From contig CAKAPG010000005.1 in NCBI GenBank assembly GCA_916715765.1, positions 56,091-120,090 on the forward strand: DNA of 64,000 bases, read 5' to 3'. The notes below the pieces were generated by a model that had not been told where the DNA came from, did no database searches, and saw only the letters and a program-made list of their open reading frames with translations. Below, piece by piece: positions 17,712 to 25,762 of this stretch. How positions within the stretch are numbered: position 1 is the first letter of the stretch; each line of letters opens with the position of its first letter. This stretch comes from an uncultured Atopobium sp. (lineage in GTDB: Bacteria > Actinomycetota > Coriobacteriia > Coriobacteriales > Atopobiaceae). A program made the position numbers and the translations under genes.

Positions 17712-17762
17712 CTCCTGGGTTTCTACCTGACAGATTGATGCCCGATCATAATTCCCCAGGAG
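17712..17762 (-). promoter_or_regulatory. Leader structure that can mask the ribosome site of the P-type ATPase
   Basis: On the minus strand CTCCTGGG (17755-17762) is complementary over 8 bases to CCCAGGAG (17712-17719), which contains the ribosome site of the ATPase gene. Pairing would block translation. Upstream GC-rich sequence (about 17765-17795) could compete. This resembles a riboswitch or thermosensor layout, but I could not match it to a known metal riboswitch. Confidence 0.5.
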
Positions 17763-17794
17763 AAGGGGCAAGGGCTCACCAAGGTTGCCGTGTC

Positions 17795-17840
17795 AGGACC
17801 TTACAACGTCCTATCATAGGACCTTACAATGCTCTATCAT
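17795..17840. repeat. Tandem pair of 23-base repeats in the ATPase/ldh divergent region
   Basis: Two adjacent 23-base copies (17795-17817 and 17818-17840) beginning AGGACCTTACAA and ending CTATCAT, differing at three positions. The junction also makes the palindrome GTCCTATCATAGGAC. This is a possible operator for the ATPase gene. Confidence 0.7.
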
Positions 17841-17983
17841 TTTACCGTATTCTTTGTTTTTTTAAACCTCATAAATATTTCTTAAAACTCCTGTTATGCG
17901 GCGAATAATTGTTATCCAAGGGGTACAATAAACGCAGAACATAACAACATAAGCCAAACGTTAGTTTTGGCAAGGAGGCAGTT

Positions 17984-18988
17984 ATGAAAATCCTGTTTTA
18001 TGGTGCTCAAAGTTACGACAAGGATTCCTTTAACCTTGAGCTTCCAAAGTATCCAGATGTTTCAATTGACTACATCGAGTCAAACCTTACGCCTATGACC
18101 GCAGGCTTTGCTAAGGGTTATGACGCTGTCTGCGCTTTTGTTAATGCAGATGCTTCAATCCTGACTCTTGAGATTCTTGCCGGCTTTGACGTTAAGCTTC
18201 TACTTATGCGCTGCGCTGGTTTTGATGCTGTTGATGTTAACGCTGCTAAAGACCTTGGTATTACGGTTACGCGCGTACCTGCTTACTCCCCTGAAGCAAT
18301 CGCAGAGCACGCAATGGGTCTTGCGCTTGCTGCTAACCGTCGTATTCACCGTGGCTACATCAGAATTCGTGAGAATAACTTCTCACTTGTTGGTCTTGTT
18401 GGCGATACCCTTCACGGCAAAACTGCAGGTATTGTAGGCACTGGTCGCATTGGCGCTGCACTCTGCCGCATTTGTAAAGGCTTTGGTATGCATGTTCTTG
18501 GTGCAGACCTGTATCCAAACATGAGCCTTGTCAATGACGAGCATGTTGTTGATGAGTATGTCAGCTACGATGAGCTTTGGGAGCGTTCGGACTTTATTTC
18601 ACTCCACGCTTTCTTGAATGACGAAAGCTACCACATGATTAACGATAAGACCATCGGAAAGATGAAAGATGGCGTTATCCTCGTTAATACTGGTCGCGGT
18701 GGACTTATTGACACCAAGGCTCTTATTCGCGGCATTCTTTCTGGCAAGATTGGTGCTTGTGGCCTTGACGTTTATGAAGAAGAAAATCCAAACGTTTATA
18801 AGGACCGTGGTGCTGAGGTCTTTGACTCAGTTACTTCTACCCTTTGCTCCTTCCCTAACGTAGTCATGACAAGCCACCAGGCATTCTTTACTCATGAGGC
18901 TCTCTCACAAATTGCTCAGGTTACGCTTGATAACGCAACTGCTTTTGCTGAGGGCACTGACTACGTTGATAAAAGTGTGGTTTGCTAA
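17984..18988 (+). CDS. ldhA: D-lactate dehydrogenase (2-hydroxyacid dehydrogenase family)
   Basis: 334 residues, family length. The catalytic domain carries R in M-R-C-A-G-F-D; the NAD domain has G-T-G-R-I-G near residue 152; the catalytic E is within D-V-Y-E-E-E-N and the catalytic histidine in T-S-H-Q-A-F-F-T-H. It reduces pyruvate to D-lactate with NADH. AAGGAGG precedes the ATG. It lies 79 bases upstream of pyruvate kinase in the same direction, which makes metabolic sense: the two catalyse the last steps of lactate fermentation. Confidence 0.88.
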   Translation: MKILFYGAQSYDKDSFNLELPKYPDVSIDYIESNLTPMTAGFAKGYDAVCAFVNADASILTLEILAGFDVKLLLMRCAGFDAVDVNAAKDLGITVTRVPAYSPEAIAEHAMGLALAANRRIHRGYIRIRENNFSLVGLVGDTLHGKTAGIVGTGRIGAALCRICKGFGMHVLGADLYPNMSLVNDEHVVDEYVSYDELWERSDFISLHAFLNDESYHMINDKTIGKMKDGVILVNTGRGGLIDTKALIRGILSGKIGACGLDVYEEENPNVYKDRGAEVFDSVTSTLCSFPNVVMTSHQAFFTHEALSQIAQVTLDNATAFAEGTDYVDKSVVC

Positions 18989-19067
18989 GCGCCAGAGAAA
19001 CAATCGCTTCAAAAACGGTTACTATTGATATCTGAATGTGATTTCAATTCCTATGAAAAGGAGAGAT

Positions 19068-20510
19068 ATGGCTCGCAAAAAGACCAAGATTGTTTGTACT
19101 ATGGGTCCTGCTACAGAAAGTGATGAGGTCCTTCGTGAGCTCATTCTTGCTGGCATGAACGTCGCACGCTTCAACTTCTCGCACGGTAGCCATGAGTATC
19201 ACCGCACTATGATTGGTCGCGTTCGTTCTATCTCTGATGAGCTTGGTATTCCTATTGCTATCATGCTTGATACAAAGGGACCTGAGGTTCGCACCGGTCT
19301 TCTCGAGGATGGCAAGAAGGTCACCCTTACTACTGGTGAGTCCGTCATTGTAACCACCGATGATGATGTCATTGGTAATGCTCAGCGCTTCTCGCTTGAC
19401 TACAAGAATCTTCCAAAAGAGGTCAAGAAGGGCTCTATCATCCTTATTGATGACGGCCTCATTGGTCTTGAGGTTGATCACGTTGAAGGCACCGACATGC
19501 ACTGCAAGATCATCAACGGTGGTGAGCTTGGCGAGAAGAAGGGCGTAAACGTTCCCAACGTCAACATTGGCCTTCCTTCCGTCACTGAGCAGGACCGCGC
19601 AGACATCATGTTTGGTTGCGAGCTTGGTATTGACGCAATTGCTGCTTCCTTCATCCGTGATGGCGCTGCAGTTGAGGAGATTCGTAACATCTGCCGTGAG
19701 ATGGGCACTCCTAACGTACAGATCTTCCCTAAGATTGAGTCTGCTCTTGGCGTAAAGAACTTTGACGAGATTCTTGCAGCTTCTAACGGCATCATGGTTG
19801 CCCGTGGTGACCTTGGTGTTGAGGTTCCTGCAGCTGAGGTTCCTCACATCCAGAAGACTGTCATCAAGAAGTGCAACGATGCCTACAAGCCTGTCATCAC
19901 CGCAACTCAGATGCTTGACTCCATGATTCGCAACCCTCGTCCAACCCGCGCAGAGGTTACCGACGTTGCTAACGCAATCTACGACGGCACTGACTGCGTC
20001 ATGCTTTCTGGTGAGTCCGCAGCTGGTAAGTACCCTGTTGAGGCAGTAAAGACTATGGCTTCCATCTGCAAGGAGACCGAGAAGTACCTGCCAGTCAAGG
20101 ATGTCTATCACCAGCGTGAGGGCCTTAAGAACGTCAATGGCGCTACTGGCTTTGCTGCAGTTGATATGGCAATCCGTGTTGACGCAAAGTGCATCATCTG
20201 CCCAACACACTCTGGCCGTACCGCTCGCCTTGTTTCTAACTTCCGTCCAAAGCGTCCTCTGTATGCAATGTCTCCATCCGATGAGGCAGTTCGTCGCACC
20301 TGCTTCTATTGGGGCGTCTACGCATTCAAGACCTCTGAGCAGGGCACACTTTCTAACACCATGTACAACGCTCTGAACGTCGCAAAGGAAGTTGGCGTCG
20401 TTGAGACCGGCGACATTGTTGTTCTGACTGCTGGCGATCCTCATACCAGCCCACGTCTTGGTGATTACACCACTTCAACTAATGTTGCTATGATTTGCCA
20501 GGTTCAATAA
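19068..20510 (+). CDS. pyk: Pyruvate kinase
   Basis: 480 residues. The start at 19068 (MARKKTK) has AAAGGAG upstream; the frame is open further back but without a ribosome site. Family motifs are present: T-K-I-V-C-T-M-G-P-A-T, the N-F-S-H-G segment, the signature I-F-P-K-I-E-S-A-L-G and M-V-A-R-G-D-L-G-V-E, and A-T-Q-M-L-D-S-M. The C-terminal domain is present, without an extra PEP-like domain. Transfers phosphate from phosphoenolpyruvate to ADP. Base use differs slightly from neighbours, with many C-ending codons as expected for high expression. Confidence 0.95.
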   Translation: MARKKTKIVCTMGPATESDEVLRELILAGMNVARFNFSHGSHEYHRTMIGRVRSISDELGIPIAIMLDTKGPEVRTGLLEDGKKVTLTTGESVIVTTDDDVIGNAQRFSLDYKNLPKEVKKGSIILIDDGLIGLEVDHVEGTDMHCKIINGGELGEKKGVNVPNVNIGLPSVTEQDRADIMFGCELGIDAIAASFIRDGAAVEEIRNICREMGTPNVQIFPKIESALGVKNFDEILAASNGIMVARGDLGVEVPAAEVPHIQKTVIKKCNDAYKPVITATQMLDSMIRNPRPTRAEVTDVANAIYDGTDCVMLSGESAAGKYPVEAVKTMASICKETEKYLPVKDVYHQREGLKNVNGATGFAAVDMAIRVDAKCIICPTHSGRTARLVSNFRPKRPLYAMSPSDEAVRRTCFYWGVYAFKTSEQGTLSNTMYNALNVAKEVGVVETGDIVVLTAGDPHTSPRLGDYTTSTNVAMICQVQ

Positions 20511-20532
20511 ACCGCATTTCAGCTTTAACGTT

Positions 20533-20570
20533 ATATGCACCCAAGCACAAGCTTGGGTGCATATTTTTTT
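20533..20570 (+). terminator. Strong rho-independent terminator after pyk
   Basis: A perfect 14-base-pair stem (ATATGCACCCAAGC with GCTTGGGTGCATAT, loop ACAA) running into seven T. It may also stop the convergent ABC transporter transcript. Confidence 0.92.
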
Positions 20571-20601
20571 ACGTGGAATATTTTTAACGTCTTGCCAGTA
20601 G

Positions 20602-22335
20602 TTAAGCAATTTTCCAGCCGACGGTTTTCTCGCGCATGTTAACAAAATCAGCGTAGATGCCGCCTTCTGCCATCAGTGATTCGTGAGTGCCTCTTTGCAC
20701 AATACGGCCCTTATCCAGGACAAGTATCTGATTTGCTTTACGCACCGTCTTTAGGCGATGGGCAATCATAATAACGGTCTTAGACTTGGTGAGCTCGGCG
20801 ATTGCACGCTGAAGTTCAAGCTCGTTTTCTGGATCAACATTAGCCGTTGCCTCATCAAGTACTACGATTGGCGCATCTTTTAAGATAGCGCGCGCAATAG
20901 AAAGACGCTGGCGCTCGCCGCCAGAAAGCATTGAGCCACCTTCTCCTAAGCGTGTTTCATATCCGTCAGGTAGTGCCTGGATAAACTCTTCACAGCAAGC
21001 ACGCTTAGCTGCGTCAACTACTTGCTCATGAGTTGCGTCTGGATTGCCAAACTTGATGTTGTTCTCAATGGTGTCATCAAACAGGAAGACTCCCTGGAAA
21101 ACAGTAGAGAAGTTTTGGAGCAGAGCGTCAACCTTATAGTCGCGCACATCGCGTCCACCAAGTGTCACTTGACCTGTATTCACATCCCAGAAGCGTTCAA
21201 TCAAACGGACAAGCGTTGTCTTGCCCGAACCGCTTGGACCTACGATGGCACAAGAAGTACCTGCAGGAATCGAGAGGCTTACATCGTCAAGAATTTGCCT
21301 GTCGTCGTAGCCAAATGACACATGAGAAAGCTCTATGTCGCAAGAATCCGCTTTCTCCAAACCTTCTCCCTCGTCCATTGCAGGAGTGGCGAGAATGGCA
21401 TTTGTTTGTTCCATTGCAATTTCAAGATTGCGCAAAATAGTTGAGAATCGACCAGCAGATTCGAGACGACTGAACAACATAAACGACATAACTACCACGG
21501 TTAAACAAGTAGCTGTATCAAGTGTTCCCGATAGCCATAATCCAACTGCCACAAGGCACATGATAACGCTGGTAGCCTTAGAAACAACCATTTGCAAAAC
21601 TGAGAAACGGAGCGCCTTAAACTCAAGATTGAGCGCCTGAACACGGCAATTATCCACTGCCTTGGCATATTTTCCCTCAGCATCATCAATAAGAGAGAAT
21701 GCCCTCACCACACTAATGCCGCGAACATACTCAAGAACGGAACTAATTAAGATAGTACTAGCAGCAACATAATCATCTGAAGTATTGCGAACGTACGTCT
21801 GGAGTAACTCCATGGTTACGCAGAAAAACACAAACGTAGCCGCAGTTATAAGACCTAGTTGCCAACAAAATACAAACAAGAATACAACAATAATTGCTGT
21901 TAAAGCCAAGCCTCCAACAACCATCATATAGAGCAGACCGCCAAGACTTTGCATTACATCTAGCTGGTTGGTCATAACAGCTGTTACTTCTCCAAGGCTA
22001 TTCTCGTTAAAGTAACCCATGGGTAGACGGCGCAACGTGTCGCCAATTTCCGCACGCTTGGTACCAGCCATACTAAAATTAGCATCACAGAAATTCTCAC
22101 TCTTAAAGTGAGCGCAAATGAACGCTCCTATAATGCTCAGAAGCATAACTCCCAGCGCAGAAAATATCGTCTGAGTTGAGAGTGTATCCGTAGTAAGAGC
22201 AGTAAAAACAATCCAAAGCGCCGTTATTTGTACGCCTTCAAAGAGGCAGCCAAGAATGGTAAAGAAAAGGCCCTTATAGAGTTTCTGGCGATAGGAACTT
22301 CCAAACTGAAAGTACATTTTTAAGACAGATAACAT
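20602..22335 (-). CDS. ABC exporter half-transporter (permease plus ATPase), second of a pair
   Basis: 577 residues. Six membrane helices occupy about residues 15-300 (with a G-Y-F-N-E-N-S-L-G coupling region), followed by the nucleotide-binding domain: Walker A G-P-S-G-S-G-K-T-T, signature L-S-G-G-E-R-Q-R, Walker B I-V-V-L-D-E-A-T-A and the H-loop A-H-R-L. It is 14 bases after the partner gene, so the two probably form a heterodimer. Substrate unknown; the TMD sequence recalls the YbtPQ/IrtAB-like group as well as multidrug exporters, which I cannot separate by eye. Confidence 0.85.
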   Translation of the reverse strand: MLSVLKMYFQFGSSYRQKLYKGLFFTILGCLFEGVQITALWIVFTALTTDTLSTQTIFSALGVMLLSIIGAFICAHFKSENFCDANFSMAGTKRAEIGDTLRRLPMGYFNENSLGEVTAVMTNQLDVMQSLGGLLYMMVVGGLALTAIIVVFLFVFCWQLGLITAATFVFFCVTMELLQTYVRNTSDDYVAASTILISSVLEYVRGISVVRAFSLIDDAEGKYAKAVDNCRVQALNLEFKALRFSVLQMVVSKATSVIMCLVAVGLWLSGTLDTATCLTVVVMSFMLFSRLESAGRFSTILRNLEIAMEQTNAILATPAMDEGEGLEKADSCDIELSHVSFGYDDRQILDDVSLSIPAGTSCAIVGPSGSGKTTLVRLIERFWDVNTGQVTLGGRDVRDYKVDALLQNFSTVFQGVFLFDDTIENNIKFGNPDATHEQVVDAAKRACCEEFIQALPDGYETRLGEGGSMLSGGERQRLSIARAILKDAPIVVLDEATANVDPENELELQRAIAELTKSKTVIMIAHRLKTVRKANQILVLDKGRIVQRGTHESLMAEGGIYADFVNMREKTVGWKIA

Positions 22336-22349
22336 TGCTACTCCCCTCC

Positions 22350-24155
22350 TTAAGCCTCATCAAGTGCGCCGATATGAGCGCGATACATGGTTGCATAGAG
22401 CGGACATGTCTCCATAAGCTGCTCGTGCGTACCCTCAGCTTCAATGGATCCATCATTAACGACAACAATTTTGTCGGCATTTTGTACAGTAGAAAGACGA
22501 TGCGCAATAACTACGAGCGTTTTACCAGCCACCAGCTTTGCAACTGCAGATTCAACCTCTGCTTCTGATTCTGGATCTGCGTAAGCTGTTGCTTCGTCGA
22601 GCATGATAATCGGCGCGTTTTTGAGCATAGCTCGAGCAATTGCCACGCGCTGACGCTCGCCACCAGAAAGGTGACCTCCCGAGCCTCCTACAACCGTTTG
22701 ATAACCATGAGGAAGCGATTGGATAAAGTTGTGGCATCCAGAAGCTTTTGCGCAAGCAATTACCTCTTCATCGGTGGCGTCTTTTTTACCCATCCTGATA
22801 TTTTCCATAATGGTCTCATCAAAAAGGTAACTATCTTGATCAACGTAAACTACAAGGTCCGCGAGTTGAGATGGAGCGCAGGAGCGAATATCTTGTCCTC
22901 CAATAGAAACAGACCCTCCATTTGGATCCCAGAAACCTGCGATAAGCCGTGCAACAGTAGATTTACCCGATCCACTTGGACCAACAAGTGCCGTAACTTG
23001 TCCTGGCTCAATATCTAAAGTAATCCCATGGATTACTTCATTACTTCCGTACGAGAAACGAATATCACTCAGTTTAATTTCAGTGCTCTCAAGTGTACAA
23101 GGGACCTCGGCTCTAACCTGATCTGGGTAGTTCAATACCTCAGAGATTTCTTTGACAACAGAACCTACCTGCGCAAGAGAATCCATAAAGCTCATTGCTT
23201 CAAAGAGCGGCTGAAAAATACCTAAAGAAAGCACGGCACACATAACAAACGTGGAAGGAGAAAGAGTTCCCTGAAGCACAAACAAGCATCCAAGAGGCAA
23301 TACCGTTACTAACGTTGCAGGACCAATTGACAACATGGCATCCTGCCAGATTTGGCAATGCTTCATCCAATCAATAAAAGCATGGGCAGAGGCATAAACA
23401 GCTTTTGAGAACTTCTCGTAAGAGCTAGCGGACTGCCCAAAAGCCTTAATTACCTCAATTCCTGACACATACTCAACTGAAGCATTGTTCATCTCTTTAC
23501 CAGTTACGATAGTATTTTGATACCAATACTCATAGTCTTTCATCATGCCTGATAAACAAGCAAGTCCCACGATTATGGTCAGTAATGCGGCAAGGGCAAG
23601 GCGCCAATCCAAGACAAGCAGATAAACAAAGACCGCAAAAGCTGCAGTAAGGTTTGAAGTTAATTCAGGAACTGCATGGGCAAGTGTGGTTTCAATACTA
23701 TCGATTTTCTCGACTAACAGACGTTTGAGGGAGCCCGAAGGAGTATCAAGCACATATCCCATGGGGATAGTTGTCAGCTTCTTGGCTACTCTGGTGCGCA
23801 TGTTTGCAATTGTTACAAACGTTGCCTTATGAGAAACGGTAGTTGAAAGATGGTGAAAAACTATTTTTACTAAATAGCTAAGACCCGCTATAAGTCCCCA
23901 ATACAGGTAAAACGACCATTCTTGAATTCCATTAAAGATACCAACCACCATGTTGCCTGCGGCAACGTAAGGAACCATTCCTCCCAAAACACCAATAATG
24001 GCAAGGATGACAGAGAGCGCGTACATACCTTTTCTGTCTGACCACTCGAGCAATACTGCAACAGGATTTATTTCAGATTGCTGAGGGGTACTTTCTGTAT
24101 TTTGCTTTTCCACACTAGTTTGACCACACTTTTTTTGATGTTTTGTTGCTCCCAT
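22350..24155 (-). CDS. ABC exporter half-transporter (permease plus ATPase), first of a pair
   Basis: 601 residues from the ATG at 24155, which has AGGAGG 4 bases upstream; an in-frame GTG at 24170 would overlap that site. A polar N-terminal tail precedes six helices with M-G-Y-V-L-D-T-P-S-G-S-L and a following L-A-H-A-V-P-E-L segment like that of YbtPQ-type proteins. The ATPase domain is complete: G-P-S-G-S-G-K-S-T, L-S-G-G-E-R-Q-R, I-I-M-L-D-E-A-T-A, A-H-R-L-S-T. Exporter-fold pair with the downstream gene; substrate unknown. Confidence 0.85.
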   Translation of the reverse strand: MGATKHQKKCGQTSVEKQNTESTPQQSEINPVAVLLEWSDRKGMYALSVILAIIGVLGGMVPYVAAGNMVVGIFNGIQEWSFYLYWGLIAGLSYLVKIVFHHLSTTVSHKATFVTIANMRTRVAKKLTTIPMGYVLDTPSGSLKRLLVEKIDSIETTLAHAVPELTSNLTAAFAVFVYLLVLDWRLALAALLTIIVGLACLSGMMKDYEYWYQNTIVTGKEMNNASVEYVSGIEVIKAFGQSASSYEKFSKAVYASAHAFIDWMKHCQIWQDAMLSIGPATLVTVLPLGCLFVLQGTLSPSTFVMCAVLSLGIFQPLFEAMSFMDSLAQVGSVVKEISEVLNYPDQVRAEVPCTLESTEIKLSDIRFSYGSNEVIHGITLDIEPGQVTALVGPSGSGKSTVARLIAGFWDPNGGSVSIGGQDIRSCAPSQLADLVVYVDQDSYLFDETIMENIRMGKKDATDEEVIACAKASGCHNFIQSLPHGYQTVVGGSGGHLSGGERQRVAIARAMLKNAPIIMLDEATAYADPESEAEVESAVAKLVAGKTLVVIAHRLSTVQNADKIVVVNDGSIEAEGTHEQLMETCPLYATMYRAHIGALDEA

Positions 24156-24461
24156 GCTACCTCCTGTCACAAACTCATTACGTGTATCTGTAAATCAGGC
24201 TGGCTCTGACAGAAAACTTAACTGCCAAAAGTTAGTCATAGATAACTATTATTAGTTTCAAACTGCTCAACTGCTAAAACAAGATTATTTTCTAAATAAT
24301 CGGTAAATGGTAAGCATGCTGCCTGTAATTAAGACGTGTAAATAATTCCATTAAAATCCTTATGAAAGCTTAATCTAACCTCAATAATTGGTTAATCTTT
24401 ATAAGAGACCATGTATCACGAAGACGAGAGGCGTCTTTAACATCTCGAAAGGAAGCTGATC
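24156..24461. promoter_or_regulatory. Divergent promoter region with a direct-repeat operator
   Basis: 306 bases between the ABC pair and the DUF4342/two-component operon, AT-rich, no gene seen. TTAATCT occurs at 24370-24376 and 24392-24398, exactly 22 bases apart (two helical turns), just before a possible -10 TATAAG at 24400-24405. OmpR-type regulators often bind such repeats, so autoregulation by the downstream response regulator is plausible. A small hairpin (AAGACG/CGTCTT) lies in the leader near 24420. Confidence 0.5.
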
Positions 24462-25004
24462 ATGGAAAAGCTAGAAAAGGTTGAAGTAATTCGCGAGAAG
24501 TGCGGCGTGAGCTACGAGGACGCAAAGGCAGCACTTGACGCTTGTGATGATAATGTTCTTGATGCAATTATTTGGCTCGAGAAGCAGGGCAAGTCTACTA
24601 AGCAGACTGCAAACTATACTACTGAGTCAGCTGCTCAGTCAGACGTTTCTCCAGAAATGGAAGCAGCTCAAATTGCCTACCAAGAATCAAGCAAGAAGTC
24701 TGATTTTTCAGAGAATATGTCTTCTCTTTGGGAAAAGTGCAAGGAGCTGTTCCATAAAAGCGTAGAGACAAAATTTATTGTTACTCGTCGCGGTGAGCAG
24801 TTCATGGCCATGCCAGTAATTATTCCAATTGTTGGCCTGTTCCTCTGGGGCGCTACGTTCTGGCTGCTCATCATTGGCTTGTTCTTTGAGATGCGTTATC
24901 ACATTCAGGGAGCTTATCCTATTGTTGTCGACGTAAATGAAGCTATGGATAAAGCTGCAGATGCAGCGGGTTCCATCAAAAAAGATGTTATCGACAAAAA
25001 ATAA
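24462..25004 (+). CDS. DUF4342 protein with UBA/TS-N-like domain
   Basis: 180 residues. The first 45 residues are a UBA/TS-N-like three-helix domain (R-E-K-C-G-V-S-Y-E-D-A-K-A-A-L). A polar linker follows, then a region rich in basic residues and one long hydrophobic segment (about residues 118-145) likely in the membrane. DUF4342 proteins often accompany sensor genes. Here it is the first gene of an operon with a response regulator and histidine kinase, so it may modulate signalling at the membrane. Function not established. Confidence 0.8.
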   Translation: MEKLEKVEVIREKCGVSYEDAKAALDACDDNVLDAIIWLEKQGKSTKQTANYTTESAAQSDVSPEMEAAQIAYQESSKKSDFSENMSSLWEKCKELFHKSVETKFIVTRRGEQFMAMPVIIPIVGLFLWGATFWLLIIGLFFEMRYHIQGAYPIVVDVNEAMDKAADAAGSIKKDVIDKK

Positions 25005-25057
25005 AATGAAATTGGTTCCAAACCTAAAATAGAAAACTTCGATATTTAGGCGAGAAA

Positions 25058-25762
25058 ATGATTAAGGTTCTTATCGTTGAAGATGAAGAAAAAATTGCAC
25101 GCTTTATAGAACTCGAACTTAAACATGAGGGCTATGAGGTAGACAAAGCTCTTGACGGAAGAACCGGAGCTGAAAAAGCACTGTCAAATGACTACGACCT
25201 TATCTTGCTTGATGTACTTCTCCCCCAGCTTAATGGTCTAGAAGTTCTCAGAAGGATTCGTCGCGAGAAAAACACGCCAACTATCATGCTTACTGCTCGT
25301 GATTCGGTTATGGATAAAGTAGCTGGTCTCGATGCGGGTGCAGATGACTACCTCACCAAACCTTTTGCGATAGAGGAACTTCTCGCCCGCATTCGAGTGG
25401 CCCTTAAGCATCATGAGGTAGACAGTTTAAACTCCCCGACAATTCCTCAAACAGCTGCTACAAGCACCTTTACAATTAAGGGTGTCGCACTTGATGTTGA
25501 CCGCAGAGAAGTCTGTGTCAAGAACGATACGATTGAACTCACCACTAAGGAATTTGAAGTCCTCCGTATGCTTATGGGGCACGCTGGCGTTGTCATGAGC
25601 CGTGAGCGTATTGCTTCTGAAGCTTTGGGTTATGAGTTTGCTGGAGAAACTAATAACGTGGATGTACATATTGCCCATCTACGTGCAAAAATTGACGACC
25701 GCTATAACATCAAGCTAATTACTACCGTTCGTGGGGTCGGATATGTCATCAGAGAAGCATAA
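25058..25762 (+). CDS. OmpR-family response regulator
   Basis: 234 residues. The receiver domain has acidic pocket V-E-D-E-E, phosphorylated aspartate D52 (L-L-D-V-L-L-P), threonine in M-L-T-A-R-D and lysine in L-T-K-P-F. A winged-helix DNA-binding domain occupies about residues 145-232 (L-T-T-K-E-F-E-V-L, V-D-V-H-I-A-H-L-R-A-K-I, V-R-G-V-G-Y-V). The stop overlaps the kinase start by 20 bases. A GGCGAGAA word lies directly before its ATG. Confidence 0.95.
   Translation: MIKVLIVEDEEKIARFIELELKHEGYEVDKALDGRTGAEKALSNDYDLILLDVLLPQLNGLEVLRRIRREKNTPTIMLTARDSVMDKVAGLDAGADDYLTKPFAIEELLARIRVALKHHEVDSLNSPTIPQTAATSTFTIKGVALDVDRREVCVKNDTIELTTKEFEVLRMLMGHAGVVMSRERIASEALGYEFAGETNNVDVHIAHLRAKIDDRYNIKLITTVRGVGYVIREA

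Noticed and set aside
17707..17850. yybP-ykoY manganese riboswitch before the P-type ATPase
   Set aside because: The conserved GGGGAGTAG and downstream core bases of that riboswitch are not seen.
17915..17945. Rex redox-repressor site before ldhA (TTGTTA...TACAAT)
   Set aside because: Only a loose match to TTGTGA-N8-TCACAA; arms are not symmetric enough.
19044..20444. Long open frame of 466 codons on the minus strand opposite pyruvate kinase
   Set aside because: It is the antisense shadow of a highly biased gene, has no ribosome site or recognisable domain, and pyk is certain.
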